Shown in pieces: positions 23,801 to 36,060 of a stretch of 64,000 nucleotides of DNA. Numbering within the stretch: position 1 is the stretch's first letter; the number at the start of each line of letters is the position of its first letter. The notes under the pieces were generated by a model. That model was given only the letters and a program-made list of their open reading frames with translations. It was not told where the DNA came from and did no database searches. The DNA comes from Sceloporus undulatus (Eukaryota; Chordata; Lepidosauria; Squamata; Phrynosomatidae): contig NC_056523.1 of the NCBI RefSeq assembly GCF_019175285.1, forward strand, positions 113,188,457 through 113,252,456, in the 5' to 3' direction. A program made the translations under genes and the position numbers.

Positions 23801-24590
23801 GGCCAGCCTTTCTCTCCCCAGAGGCCCCAACGATGACCAGTTAGGGGGGGAGCGCCTTCTCAGGCTAGCCCCTGATTGTACTGGCCAGCCTTCTCTCTCC
23901 CTCAGAGGCCGAAAGATTACAGTTAGGGAGGGAGGAGCCTCCTTCTCCAGGCTAGCCCCTGATGAACTGGGCCAGCCTTTCTCTCTCCCTCAGAGGCCGA
24001 AAGATGACAGTATGGAGGGAGGAGCCTCCTCTTCGGGTGCCCTGGTGGTCCTGGGCCAGCCTACTCTCTCCTCAGAGGCCGAAAGATGACAGTTAGGGAG
24101 GGAGGAGCCTCCTTCTCAGGCTACCCCCTGATGGAACTGGGCCAGCCTTCTCTCTCCCTCAGAGGCCGAAAGATGACAGTTAGGGGGGAGGAGCCTCCTT
24201 CTTCAGGCTAGCCCCTGATGGTACTGGGCCAGCCTTCTCTCTCCCGCAGAGGCCGAACGATGACAGTTAGGGAGGGAGGAGCATCCATCTACAGGCTAGC
24301 CCCTGTGGTATGGGCCGCCCTCTCTCTCCCTCAGAGGCCGAAAGATGACAGTTAGGGAGGGAGGAGCCTCCGTCTACAGGCTAGCCCCTGATGGAACTTG
24401 GGCTAGCCTTCTCTCTCCCTCAGAGGCCCCCGCGATGACAGTTATGGAGGGAGGAGCCTCCGTCTACAGGCTCAGCCCCTGATGGTACTGGGCCAGCCTC
24501 TCTCCTCCCTCAGAGGCCGAAAGATGACAGTTAGGGAGGGGGGCCTCCTTCTTCAGGCTAGCCCCTGATGGAACTGGGCCAGCCTTCTTT
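17860..24590 (+). repeat. 88-bp satellite array, copy B, with a higher-order repeat
   Basis: This is an array of about 70-75 head-to-tail monomers of the same 88-bp satellite, interrupted by a hAT fragment at about 18808-19099. Monomers from about 19.1 kb onward are more regular than those before. Between about 21430 and 23340 the monomer types recur in the same order of seven with a period near 610 bp, so this part is a higher-order repeat. Confidence 0.95.
18808..19099. mobile_element. hAT fragment inside the satellite (copy B)
   Basis: This is the copy-B counterpart of 9060-9371. It ends in CAGTTGTCTGAGGGACAGC and a GCCTACCCCTG terminus, followed by GTCTACAG and satellite. Its left terminus is not visible either, so the truncation predates the A/B duplication. 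Confidence 0.65.
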
Positions 24591-26686
24591 CTCCCCTCCT
24601 TTCTTCCGGCTGGTCCCCATCTTAATTCACGGTATTGCTCGCCGCCCTTGCCGCTCCTTCAAACTTTCTCAGGATCCGTCCGCACAAGCCCACCTCAGAA
24701 GGAAATGTGCCAAGAACTGCTCCAGGTCAATGAGAATGCAGATCTCCTCCACTGAAGTCGCTTTAGTCACTTGAACCACGAGCTCTCTCCTACCTTGGAT
24801 TCATACGCAGATCCATCTCAGATGAAGTTGGTTTTCTCTGTATGTTGGCCTGAAGCGTTTCCTCGCTGCTTCAGGTGTGGGACACCTAGGCGTTCTCCGT
24901 GCCAGCTTCCACAAGAGTTGAAAGTTGCCCATTTCCTTACGACATGCTGGTTTCCACTTGTCGGAGGACCCCAGACAGGTGTGGGCGCATTTCATGGCAT
25001 GTATTGGTCTTCAGGGACCCCATGGTGCGCACAAGCCTCGCCGAAAACCTATGAGGAAACTTTCAAAGTCTCGCCCTCCTTGTAGACGGGGAAGTCTCGT
25101 AGTCGGCCTCATTCCGCACTGGTTTTGGTGCAGGTGTAGGCTCGATTCTGGGTCTCCGATTAGCCAAGTTCAGTCACAATGGCGTTCTGGTCACACATGA
25201 CGGTGCAGTTCAGAGAACATCTTCTGCTGCACGTCCGTGAGCATCTTAGTCATTGGGCCCACACATCCATGAAAGGGGGGAGGTGGCTCGTGGTAGACGA
25301 TGCATCATCCTCCTTGAGGGTGTGGAACCCCCCCCCCCGAGGGTGTGGTAGGGTGGTTCTCCCGCTCATGGGCGTGACCTGCCACAGCGCAGAAGAATGG
25401 ACTAACTGCTAGCTATAATGTAAGCACGCGAAAGCAATAATAATAAAAAAAACCACAATGGCTTGCTGAAATGGGAGGGTGTGCGTAACCAACTGCACAC
25501 TGTGAGCCAGAGGTGAGAGGGAGAAGAGAGAAAACAACGATCAGAAACCTCAACTGTATATCGTGCAGTTTTCAATCCACCACTAGATGGTGTTTCCAGG
25601 TGTCAGTAGCCACAGGAAAAAAAAATGGTCCTTTTGTTTTTGAAAGCCCACTGACCCCTCCTTTCCTTTAGCCAGAGAAAAGAAACAGCCCCTCCTTGAG
25701 TGGGCTAAAAATCCCCCTCCCCTTTCCTAGTCAGAAAGAGGAAGAAGGACACCAGAAACATCCTTCCTAGGCCATAAATACCAACTTATATTGCCCTGTT
25801 TGCCAGCCAAGCCCGAGATCAAAGGACCTCTGGCTCCTCTCCCCTTTCGGGAGAGAGAAAAAGAGAGAGAAAGAAAAATCTCACTGGCAACTGCAATTCC
25901 TTGTCTGTACCCAGCGATCAGATACCGCTTCAGCAAACTCAAGCCCGGCTGTTTGCTTGAAGGATGCTGCGGGCAAACACTTGCCCCCCCCTCGTCTCCT
26001 AGCACAACAGCCGCAAACACACCACAGGCAACAGGGGTCCTCTAACCTTGTGCCTCTTTCCCCCTCTTGTCCCACCAAGAGACGAGGAAAAGAACCAAAG
26101 GGGAAAAAAAAAACACCCACAAGCCTACTCTCTGTGTGAAAAGGCAGGGTACCCCCCTTTTCCTCACACCAGAGCAAAAGAAAAGAATAAAATCCTCCTT
26201 CCCTCTCCCCCCACCTGTAAGGGAGAGAGAGGAAACAGAAAGAGAAGAATTCAGCAGAGTTTTCTTTTCCCGCCCCCACGAGCAGAGAAGAAGAGAGAGT
26301 GAGAGAAGAGAGAGACCAGAGCCAAAGAACCAACCTCTCTTTAAAGTACCTAGCTGCACTTAGCTCCCAAAGCGGAAACACCCCTTGCCTAGCAACCAAT
26401 GCTTCCAAAGTCCGAAAACCACTGCTGCCAACCATGGGTGGTGGACTTGGGGGCCTTTCCTGGAGCCCTTGGCGCCTGTGCGTGGCCCTTACTCCCAGGG
26501 AGTCCCCTCTTGTCACCACTTTTCCTCTTGGATCTCCTAGATCTCCATTCTTGCTCCCTGTTGGAGCAGAATGAGACCCCGGAGGTCCCTAGTCGCGCTG
26601 CCACCCCCCCAGTGAATGAACATTAAATTATTAATTATATTTATAGTAGCTCCACAGCTACCCCTTCCCCACACACCACTGGGACT
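24591..26686 (-). mobile_element. Internal part of an LTR-retroelement (retrovirus-like) fossil
   Basis: This non-satellite DNA lies directly inside the LTR at 26687-27346, reading on the minus strand. The first kilobase from the LTR is leader-like: G-rich, including a GGTGGCAGCGCGACTAGGG stretch, then purine/pyrimidine-rich. Further in (24600-25440) the sequence is unassigned and may be degraded internal region. I could not recognise gag, pol or env with confidence and saw no second LTR, so the element is incomplete and broken. It interrupts the satellite and is therefore younger than the array. Confidence 0.5.
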
Positions 26687-27346
26687 TGTGAGGAATAAGA
26701 GAGAGGAGAGGAGAGAGATTAGTTTCTGTCTGTACTACCCCAGAGCAATCAGTAGCCGAGTTCCAGGCACGGTACAGGAGCAAGAGAGAGACAGCTGATA
26801 CTTTAAAAAGAAAGGAGTTTATTTAAAGAAATAGCATGGATAGGAAGATATCATTCGTGCAGAGGCCACCTTGCTTATGCAGGTCTAGAAAAGCATAGTT
26901 GCAAAGAGTTCATTTCCACAAGCCATTGTTAAAAATAACAAAAGGCCTAAACGCACAGCTAACACATCCTAACTACTCACAGAAGATGGGTTGTATTCTT
27001 TTGAGGTCCTGGATGCAGGGAGGGCCCCTTGCCTCTCGACCTGCGTCCCCTGAGTCTGTGTCTCCAGACTCCAAGAGACAGCATCTGGTTCCCCCCTCAG
27101 GAGAGGATCAAGATGGAGGAGAACAAGGACACATGGTCCTACAGGGGGTATTTAAAGCCCTTCTTGTAAACTTTTTGAAAACTGCCGCTCTGGCTCTGTT
27201 GATTGGCCAAGTGAGCCTTCTTCAGCTATGATGCCACAGCTCATTAGCATGTGATGTCATCTCTCATTAGCATGCACCTCCTCCCACAATTAACCCTTTG
27301 TTCAGTTCAGGAGAAGCCTCAGGTGACTGGAGAACCAGTCATCACA
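26687..27346 (-). mobile_element. LTR of the retrovirus-like fossil
   Basis: On the minus strand this 660-bp segment starts TGTGATGACTGG and ends CCTCACA, the TGTGA...TCACA ends expected of an LTR. Inside, in order, are a TTTAAATACC TATA-like box and an AATAAACTCC polyadenylation signal at suitable spacing. Satellite follows directly at 27347. The family is not determined. Confidence 0.65.
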
Positions 27347-28357
27347 GGGAGGGAGGAGCCTCCTTCTTCGGCTGCCCCTGATGTAGGGATTTCTTCTCAG
27401 AGGCCAAAAGATGACAGTTAGGGAGGGAGGAGCCTTTCTTGGTAGCCCCTGATGGATGGGCCAGCTTCTCTCTCCCTCAGAGGCAAAAAGATGACAGTTA
27501 GGGAGGGAGGGCCTCCTTCTTCGGCTAGCCCCTGATGGTCGGCCAGCCTTTCTCTCTCCCTCAGAGGCCCAAAGATGACAGTTAGGGAGGGGAGGGCCTC
27601 TTTCTTTGGGTAGCCCTGATGGTACTGGGCCAGCCTTCTCTCTCCCTCAGAGGCCGAAGGATGACAGTTAGGGAGGAGGAGCCTCTTTCTTAGGCTAGCC
27701 CCTGATGGTACTGGGCCAGCCTTCTCTCTCCCTCAGAGGCCGAAAGATGACAGTTAGGGAGGGGAGCCTTCCGTCTACGGCTAGCCCTGATGGAACTGGG
27801 CCCAGCCTACTCTCTCCCTCAGAGCCGAAGAGATGACAGTTAGGGGGGAGGAGCCTCCTTCTTCAGGCCACCCCTGATGGGTATGGGCCAGCCTACTCTC
27901 TCGAGGCCAAAAGATGACAGGTTAGGGAGGGAGGAGCCTTCTTTTCAGGCCGCCCTGATGGAACTGGGCCAGCCTTCTCTCCCCTCAGAGCCAAAGATGA
28001 CAGTTAGGGAGGGAGGAGCTCCTTTCTTCAGGCTCGCCCCTGATGGTCTGGGCCAGCGCTTCTCTCATCCCTCAGAGGGCGAAAGATGACAGTTAGGGAG
28101 GGAGGAGCCTCTTTCTTCAGGCTAGTCCCTGATGGTACTGGGCGCAGCCTTCTCTCTCCCTCAGAAAGATGACAGTTAGGGAGGGAGGAGCCTCCTTCTT
28201 CAGGCTAGCCCCTGATGGTACTGGACCAGCCTTCTCTCTCCCTCAGAAGCCAAAAGATGACAGGGAGGGAGGAGCCTCTTTCTTGAGGCTAGCCCCTGAT
28301 GGTACTGGGCCAGCCTTCTCTCTCCCTCAGAGGCCGAACGATGACAGTTAGGGAGGA
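27347..28357 (+). repeat. 88-bp satellite array, third segment
   Basis: About 12 further monomers of the same 88-bp satellite lie on the far side of the LTR element, evidently the remainder of the copy-B array. It ends in GTTAGGGAGGAGGG and gives way to unrelated single-copy sequence. Confidence 0.95.
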
Positions 28358-28506
28358 GGGTAGATAGGTGGAGGATCCAAACAGGACCTTAGCTATACAG
28401 ACATGGTTGCAGCTTCACAGCAGCATTTCCTTTAAACTTCAGCAAGTTGGACATTTTTGAATCACATGCAGATGCTATCATATGCAGAGGAGAACTTCCT
28501 CTAAGT

Positions 28507-28642
28507 CAGTGGTTCCCAAACTTTGGTATTCCAGAGGTTTTGGACTCCAGGTCCCAGACCTCTTGACTGTTGGCCAAGCTGGCTGGGGCTTCTGGGAACT
28601 GAAGTCCAAAACAGCTGGAGGACCATAGTTTGGGAATCACTG
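28507..28642. mobile_element. Short palindromic hAT MITE
   Basis: The element is 136 bp. The termini CAGTGGTTCCCAAAC and GTTTGGGAATCACTG are inverted repeats, flanked by a perfect 8-bp duplication CTCTAAGT (28499-28506 and 28643-28650). It is non-coding. Confidence 0.9.
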
Positions 28643-28882
28643 CTCTAAGTCCTGCCACTCTCAGAGGACACAGGGAAGAATTGTATTACTGGCTAATCTC
28701 AGGCTGTGGAATTCCTTTCCAGGGAAGCTAGGCTGACCTTCCTTTTGTTCTTCCACCAGCAGACAAAGACCTCCTTTGAGTGAGCTATTAACAAGTGCCT
28801 GGCTGCCGAGGAAAAGGCTTTTAATGGCTGATGCTGTACATTTCTTACTGTTGTACTTTTAATTCAGTGGTATTCTGATATT

Positions 28883-29060
28883 GAGAGCCAGCATGATGTA
28901 GTGATTTGAGCATTGGACTCTAGAGATCGGGGTTGGATTCTCCCACTTGGCCATAGAAACCCATTGGGTGACCTTGGGTGAGTCACATGCTCTCAGCCCC
29001 AGAAAGCCACATGATAGGTTCTCATAAGTCAGAAATGACTTGAAGGCCCACAGCAACAAC
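28883..29060 (+). mobile_element. tRNA-derived SINE
   Basis: It begins GAGAGCCAGCATGATGTAGT (degenerate A box), has GGGGTTGGATTCTCC (B-box-like), then the pattern CCATTGGGTGACCTTGGG, and ends in an ACAACAAC-type tail. The flanks share an approximate duplication around TTCTGA. I read it as a lizard tRNA-derived SINE. Confidence 0.7.
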
Positions 29061-29566
29061 TTCTGAGAATATAGCTTGTTTCATTTTGTTCTAGTATTAA
29101 AACATGATTTTTTTTTAGACTTTACCTAGGTTTAGTCCTTTTATAAGCCACCTTGAATCCCAGTTTGAGAGCAAGAAGGAAAGTAATTCAGTGTAAAATA
29201 AAGATATGTAGCTCCAGAAATTCTGTGGCCAGATTTACTTTCCAAATATCAAAGCAAACCACATATGTTTGTTTTGAAGGTTTGTTCACTACTGAGCAAT
29301 TAGACATGCCACCCACACTCCACTTTTCTTTCCACAACAATCTACAGATGTCACACGATAAGTGAGGTGAGAAGTGGTGGGTACTTTACAGCAACAGATG
29401 GCCAAGAATCTGCATTGCGCACTCAAGGATATTAACTGTATATTCTGCTAGCATTACACAATGGTTATGTTGTATACATTGGAGTTCTTAGAATACCATG
29501 GACAGCTAAAAAGACCAATGGGTTGGTCCTAGAACAAATTAGGCCTGAGCAAAGATGACTCACTTA
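29061..29566. other. Single-copy intergenic sequence
   Basis: There is a short repeat-like tail near 29141-29205 (AAGCCACCTTGAATCCC...AAAATAAAG). No gene or regulatory element is recognisable. Confidence 0.4.
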
Positions 29567-29940
29567 GGGGCAAAATAGACTGCCCCCAAGGAGCTGCTCT
29601 GCACCCCCCCCTTGCTCACTGGATCGGGGCTGTGGCAACCACATGCCATGGCCCCAATCTGGCATTTTTCTGCCCCCAAAAGAAGCAGCAAAATGCCTCT
29701 CCTTTTAGGAATGGAAAAAAGCCACCCTTGTCACACGGTGGCACTTTTTGGTGCTCCTTTTGGTGTGCGGCATGTAGTTGCCAAGCTGTCACAATGCCAC
29801 GAGGCTACCCATTGTCTGGGCAGGCAGGTGGGTGGGCAGGCAGCATGATGGCAGTTTGGGGTGGAGTCAGGGCATGTGACCACCATGCCACCATTCCACC
29901 CCATGCCGGCCTTTTTGGCTGGTCTGTAGAGCCCCTAAAA
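29567..29940. mobile_element. Unclassified MITE-like repeat
   Basis: The left end reads TTAGGGGCAAAATAGACTGC and the right end, reverse-complemented, TTAGGGGCTCTACAGACCAG, suggesting short inverted termini. The GC-rich interior resembles the stretch at about 40680-41000. No target duplication was found. Confidence 0.3.
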
Positions 29941-30264
29941 GAAACTACAGTGCGCCTGTGTTATACATGGGCACTCCATATGCCGACACACCATATGCAG
30001 CTTCCAACATACGCTGGAAGCCTGCGCCAGAGAAGCTTTGGCATGTCTGGAAGAAGTAATGGGGCGCATGACCCGTGGCGCACCATGGGAATGAGACCCA
30101 TTACTTCTAATCGGGCTCCAGCATTTTTTGCCTTACGTGGGGGGGGGGGGGGCGGAACAGACCCCCACATAAGGAAAGCATGCACTGTATAATGTTTTTT
30201 AAAGTTAAGGGCAACAGGAAAAGAAAACTGCATTCCAGATGGATAGATTCAGAAAAGCCACAGC

Positions 30265-30375
30265 CATGAATCTGCAAGAGCTGAACTGGGCTGTATAGGA
30301 GAGGGTGACTTGGAAGTCTCTCATTCAAAGGGTCGCCATAGATCAAAGTCAACATGAAGGCAGTTAACAACAAAA
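30265..30375 (+). mobile_element. SINE 3' end
   Basis: The stretch GGGTCGCCATAGATCAAAGT followed by AGGCAGTTAACAACAAAAAG matches the 3' part and tail of the tRNA-derived SINE family at 28883. The head is lost. A run of 13 G lies just upstream at about 30140. Confidence 0.55.
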
Positions 30376-33300
30376 AGCAACAACAAATGTTGGATGCCAC
30401 TGTAGCACAACGTATGTGGATCACTGCTAAATGCACAAGGCAGACATGCTGTTGTACAATTACAGTTTGCAATATGATGTGTAGTGGTATGTCATCTGCA
30501 TTGGGTCTATGCATGCTCCATAGTGGGGCCTCTAATGTTCCTAAGGTAGACCTCCATTTCCATTCCTGTCAGCCATCCAGCTCTGTGCAATGTCCAATAA
30601 AAATACTCAGAATGCTTAATGCAAGTTATGCCTGTGTATGTCCCTAACCGAATGTTGGATATGTGTTCCACAGAGAACCTGTCACTGTAACATATCATGC
30701 CCAAACTAAGGAAAAACTGACAGTTGAACAATGTTGGTGGTGTTCTTCCCCAGATGTATGCCCATCTCCTGTTACTGTACTGTCTCTAAGACTGTTGTAG
30801 GTACTTTCTCCTTACAACCTCGTAACAAAGTGAGGCATTGTGCCATGTGATTGTTCTAAACTTACTCCTGCTGGAAAAAATAATATGAAGACATTCCCTC
30901 AAGCAAGTTGTTTCTGCTGTCTTTGTATCACTCAAGCTGGTACCAGTTGAACCTGTTCAGAACAGAAATCTACACAATTCAGCAAGTATATGCTGGCAGT
31001 ACAGAACTATAAAAGACGACAGCCCTCAAAACAAACATAGGCAACTCAGGTGACCTTTGTTTAGCAAGTGTGTGAAGTTAATCTACCAAACTTAAACTGT
31101 GTGATGGTTATCATTTTAAAAAGTCATTCTTATTGCACGCTTTAGGGAGTGAGTCATAGCACAGAACGTCTGCCAGCAGACTTCACGTGCTAGAAGCTTT
31201 TGAAGCAGAACCTAAACTAGAAAATGAAGATCTTGCTATGCTTGGATAAAACAGACCCTGTCTAAGACCCTGGCTAACATCTGGAGGCCTCCTTGATTAG
31301 ATAGGGCTGTAGATAGTTGCCACTTGCCTTCAGTTTTTCAATCCAATCCAGAGAATGTCAGGAGTGGAGTCTTTCAAGTTGTCCGCCATGTTTAATAGGG
31401 TCAGGTTTGCCTGCCATAGCTTTGCTTTGGTTGCTTGCAACATATTATATGGTACGAATACTGGATGATGGGAGATATAGTTAATTGGTAAGGCTGTTGC
31501 TCATATTCCTTTGGTGGTTAACAAGTGGATGGGAAAGGGTGGGGAGACTGTGCCTGGAGTTTCAAAGTCAGTCACATGAGAATGCATGGTACAGGGTGAA
31601 AGGTGAGGCAGTTGGGGAAAACAGGAGAAAGTGAGATTATTTGATCTGATGGGTAAATGGGGTGTCAGCCTGCTCAATATTTGAATTACTGTATGCTTTC
31701 ATTGTACTGTGTTAACAATGGTTTCTCAGTCCTGGCAATGTATGTCTATGGAGAACATTTATAGGGCCAGTACAGACAGGCCCTTTGTGGCATGCCCATG
31801 ACGTGCTAGGGTTGCTCAGGGGTGAGGCATGCACATGCCCCCAACCCTAGAACATCATGGGCGCGCAGCAGCTGCACGGCACCATGCAGATGGTGCACGC
31901 AGCGATGATGTGCCAGCAGCACAGCGTCCAAACGGGGCTGCGCTGCCGGCACGTCATCGCACACACTTCCGCATGCTCCGTTCTTGCTGTGCAGCAGCGC
32001 CACACAATTTGGTTGCTACGGCGCTGCTGTGGAGCAAGGAGAGGAGCCTCCCCGGCACCTCTTATTGACACTCTGTACTGCTCCATAGTTGCTGAATCAA
32101 TGTTTTCTGGTTTTCACTACTCAAGCCTAGATTTCTGAACTGAAGTGTTCTAGTACATGAGAGAGGGGAAATAAAATATGGGTTCAGAGGATGACACTTG
32201 TGCTGGGTGCTTTACAACATAAAAAATATAGGTTCCTCCCCTGAGAAGCTTACAGCCAAAGATTTAAGTGCAGCAGATGAACAGAGGAAGGTGAGATAGA
32301 GGGAAACAGGGAAGTATTATGTAGCCAGTTGTACGTATTGATGTTTGTTTACACAGTGACACTTGGGAGCTAGGGGCTGTGCCAAAAGATGTCACAGGAA
32401 AGGTGGATATAGGAAGCAAGAGAAGTGGCTTTATGCACTTCTCCTGAGAACAGTGGTGGCTAGTGACTTCCATGTCAGTGGGTTAGTAGGACAGTAGATT
32501 ATAGTCTGAATTTGGAAGAAGCTATCCAAAGTGTAGAATCTTATCCTACAGATATCATCTTCACCTTGAAGAGATACTTTAAAGAAATAGTGCTTCCCCT
32601 CCCTACTTTCCTCCCTCCCTCTGGCTTCAATAAAATCCTTTCTGAACCATCCTCTCGCAATGTAGCAGATAAAAAGGTGGTGGACCTCATGTAGAAGGAG
32701 TCAAGAATCAATTGTAGAAAGAGCAACCAGGTATTTGAAACTGCACCACTGACTTGTGATGCTCCTTCTCCACACACCAGATTTCTTTCATAAAATGAAA
32801 TGTGGCACTTTTAAAAGAAATATCCAGGTCTTTAGCAGTATTTACAGTGCCAGATGGTGAGTTCTCAGACAGGGGTCAGTGAATCCAGAGTGAACTTTGA
32901 AAAAGCTATCCAAGCTTCTGAAATCTAACTCTAATCTGGGATAGCTCTAACATTCAGTCTAAAATCCAGAGTGGAACTGCTGTTCCCCTGACATGGGAGC
33001 TGCCAGCTGTCATATCCATTTGTAAAAGTTATGCAGTGCAGTCTTGTAAGTGTCTGCTGTGTTCCTTAGGGCTTTCTGCTACATAAGTGGAATTCCAGCC
33101 ATAGTGTATTGCAGTCCAGTCCAGTGAGGAAGCCAAATTCTCCAGATTCTGGAAACAACTACTGTATTCCTCTTTCAGAAAGCAGATTCCCATCTATTAT
33201 AGTTGCTCCCACATAAAAGGGTGACAAATCTAGATAGAAAGCCTCATATTTTTCTTTTTAGAAGCCATAAAGACCTTCCTATGTTTTCAAAATGTCAAAA

Positions 33301-34608
33301 TGGAGACACTCTGGCGGGGTACAGATCACCAGAAAGCCACCTCTCTTTTTTTGCGTAGCCGTGCCACAGCAGCTAAATTGCGTGACGCGGCTATACAAGA
33401 AAAAAGGACTGCTAAAAAGCGGCTCTTTTTTGCACCGCTGCAAACAGCTGGCGGCAATGCGAGCATGTTGCTGCTGCGCAGCTCCATCTGCAGGTTACGC
33501 AGCAGTAACATCATCGCTATGCGCACCATCTATTCGTCGTCGCACAGTGAGGACACCCTCGTCACATGCGAGGGACATCTAGAAGCCCCGCCTCTCGCAT
33601 GTGATGAGGGCATCCTTTTTGGCCTCCTTTTCATAACTAAAGATGGAATCTGTTGTGTTTTAAGGTTTGAAGTGTTTTTAGTAATTGCCTGTGATCTGAA
33701 AGCTCCTTAACTGAATTTAAATCTAAATTGTCCATAGAAAGACCTAGTAATGGTTTCATATTATTTGCTCTAAAGACAAGGAACAGTATGCTAAGAGTAT
33801 GTTAAGTATATTATTCCAGGCAACTCACTTGAACTGAAGACTGCAATTACCTGGAATAAAGTGCTGGGTTGTTACTTTCTTGCATTTGTCCCATCTCAGT
33901 GTTGTGGAGTGCATAGCAGATAAAATCTGTCGACTAGTTTAACTGCCCAGCTTCCCAACAATGCAGAGTAATAGTTTCATCTAGTCTGAACTGTCTTGCT
34001 CTGTGAGATACTGCTCTCCAAGGATATCCATCTAGAATACTGTATTCAACTGGTAAGATAAGAAGGATAAATGTAAGGCACAGAGGTTGCATAAAGACTG
34101 AACTTCTCCTCCTCTACCCATCCAAAAACAAGAGTAACCGCCTCATCCATTTTTTAGTGTACTGGATCAGTTTGAAAAAACACTTTGGCAGTTCCCCCAG
34201 ACAAGACTTATTTACTGGCAGCAGCTCATATTTGTTCAGTCTGCTTTGCTTAATATTTGGTGACACTGCCTTATCATCATTGTTTAAACTCCTGGTCTTT
34301 TTCAGTTTTATCATCAGGAGGGTACCCAGGAGTTACAAGATGTGACTGTATTTTACTCAGTTCAATTTAGGAAGAAGCTGCACTTCAGTAGCATTGTGCT
34401 GAGCCAGAGCTGCTAGTGGGTCTTGTATACTAAGTGGTGTGCAAGCTTCAGGCCATCCATGAAGCTTGTCATCCTTTTTCATGGGCTCCTCTAGGCAAGC
34501 AGCTGTCTATACTAGAAAGGACAGGAGGACACAACTTTCTTTCTCCCAGGAAATGATAGACCTGCACATCTCTCCCAATGTCTCTGGTGTTCCTGGTGAA
34601 CAAACAGA
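30376..34608. other. Intergenic DNA, no gene seen
   Basis: About 4 kb with no exon that I can support. Two GC-rich patches, 31765-32070 and 33310-33640, have the look of unclassified MITE-type repeats: GGGTACAGATCACC-like and CAGTACAGACAGGCCC-like ends and a GCTGCGC-rich interior. The rest is ordinary AT-leaning sequence. Confidence 0.4.
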
Positions 34609-34841
34609 GGCCTGTTACAGACAGCCAAAATAAAGCTGCTTCGAGTCACAGTGGAGGTATGGTGTTTCAATGATGCATGCGTCCTAAGAGTCCAGAAGTC
34701 GCACCAAAGCCACGCTCCAGCCCTAAGGACTGGGGCGTAGCTTTGGTGAAGCTTCTAGACTTTTAGGACGCATGCATCATTGAAACACCATACCTCCACT
34801 GTGACTCGAAGCAGCTTTATTTTGGCTGTCTGTAACAGGCC
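34609..34841. mobile_element. Foldback MITE with long near-perfect arms
   Basis: The left arm starts GGCCTGTTACAGACAGCC and the right arm ends GGCTGTCTGTAACAGGCC. The arms match almost base for base over about 90 bp around a short centre (about 34700-34750). The arms also contain ATGATGCATGCGTCC. No obvious target duplication was seen, so the superfamily is unknown. Confidence 0.85.
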
Positions 34842-34984
34842 AATGAGAGTCAAACACTGGAAGAGAAAGAGCTCAAGCTCATCAAGGTGGGGAGGAAGGC
34901 ATTCTTCCCACTTCTCTCATACCTTTCAGTGTCTCTCCCTTTTTTCAATGTGTCCCAGCAGTGATCCAGTAATAACCCCCTGTG

Positions 34985-35650
34985 AAAGCGTGGACAAAGG
35001 GAAGGAGTTGGGTTGGGGTCCCACACCTGAAGATGATGGACAAGAGGACCATGGGGAAGCTGTTGAGGAGGGGTGGGTGATAGTCTCAGGGGAGGCAGCT
35101 GGGCCCGGGGCGGGGTCCGGGGAGGAGTCGGGTCTGCGGGCTAGAAAAGAGGAGAGGGAGAAAGACGCCAGAAGGGGGATTGGAGAAAGGCTATGAAGAG
35201 GAGATCATGGCCCGGGTGAGGGATGCGTGGACGGCAGAGATAGGGTGCTGATACCTGTGAGGCAGGTGCGAGGGAAGCGGACGTGGGAATGAGCAGGACT
35301 GTCCTGTAGAAGGCTTCTTTGCTAAAAGGGTGCACCCCTTGGCTTTGGAAAAGACCAGAGGGCCCTATCAAGCCAGACCTATAATAGGCCCGGGCCCATG
35401 GCTCTTCTGGGACATACATGGAAGGTGATGGCCTGCTGACTGTGGAGCTTGTGCCAGAGTAGCTGCTGGAGAGATGGGGCCTGAAGAGGAAGGCACCAGC
35501 CCTTTGACTGAGTTTGGGTGGAAGTTATAAACGGATGGTGAAGTAACCAGTCTTTTCATGTTTCCTCGTTTGGGAACTGTTAAGTTGGAATAAAGAAAGT
35601 TAAGCATCCTCAAGCGTCTGCGCTTTATTGCGCCTTGGACCCACACCCAC
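34985..35650 (+). mobile_element. Possible solo LTR-like fossil
   Basis: The segment begins TGTGAAAGCG. It is purine- and GC-rich, contains AATAAAG at about 35590 and ends near CACACTCTTCA. The TG...CA ends and late polyadenylation signal suggest an LTR, but no second copy or clean target duplication was found. Confidence 0.25.
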
Positions 35651-35860
35651 ACTCTTCACCAACTGGAGCAGTCATAGGCCCAGCAACACCGCCCTTAGTA
35701 AGTATGAGGACACACAGGCCTGAATTCTTATTGCTAATTCTTATTAGAGTAGATGAGTCAATTCAATTTACCTATGTGTTCAAATCCTTCAACACTGACT
35801 TCAATGGGTCTATCTTCATTGGGACAAATCAATAGGATTTAGGCCACACTATACTTACCC

Positions 35861-36060
35861 TGGTGGTGCAGTGGTTAAATGCCTTTACTACAGCCACTCA
35901 CCCACAAACCATAAGGTTGCGAGTTCAATACTAGCAAAAGGGCTGAAGCTCGACTCAGGCTTGCATCCTTCTAAGGTCGCTACAATGAGTACCCAGATGT
36001 TTACCCAGATTGTTAAGTGCACTGATAAGTGGTATAGAAATGTGCTTGCTATTGCTATTT
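35861..36060 (+). mobile_element. tRNA-derived SINE, second family
   Basis: The head TGGTGGTGCAGTGGTTAAAT (A box), a B-box-like GGTTGCGAGTTCAATAC, a body containing ATGAGTACCCAGATG, and a tail ATTGCTATT mark a tRNA-derived SINE. A reverse-oriented relative lies at 39505-39716. Confidence 0.75.

Noticed and set aside
17860-24590. Telomere-like sequence, because each monomer contains TTAGGG
   Set aside because: There is only one TTAGGG per 88 bp, never in tandem; it is part of the purine run TTAGGGAGGGAGG.
25881-26519. Minus-strand open frame of 212 codons in the LTR element
   Set aside because: It lies in the leader zone, has low-complexity composition and shows no protein motif that I recognise; not called as a gene.
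34780-35196. Plus-strand open frame of 138 codons ending in an acidic, charged stretch
   Set aside because: It starts inside the foldback element and runs into an LTR-like region; no domain or splice context supports a gene.
35861-35960. tRNA gene
   Set aside because: A- and B-box-like stretches are present but the cloverleaf is degraded and a SINE body and tail follow.
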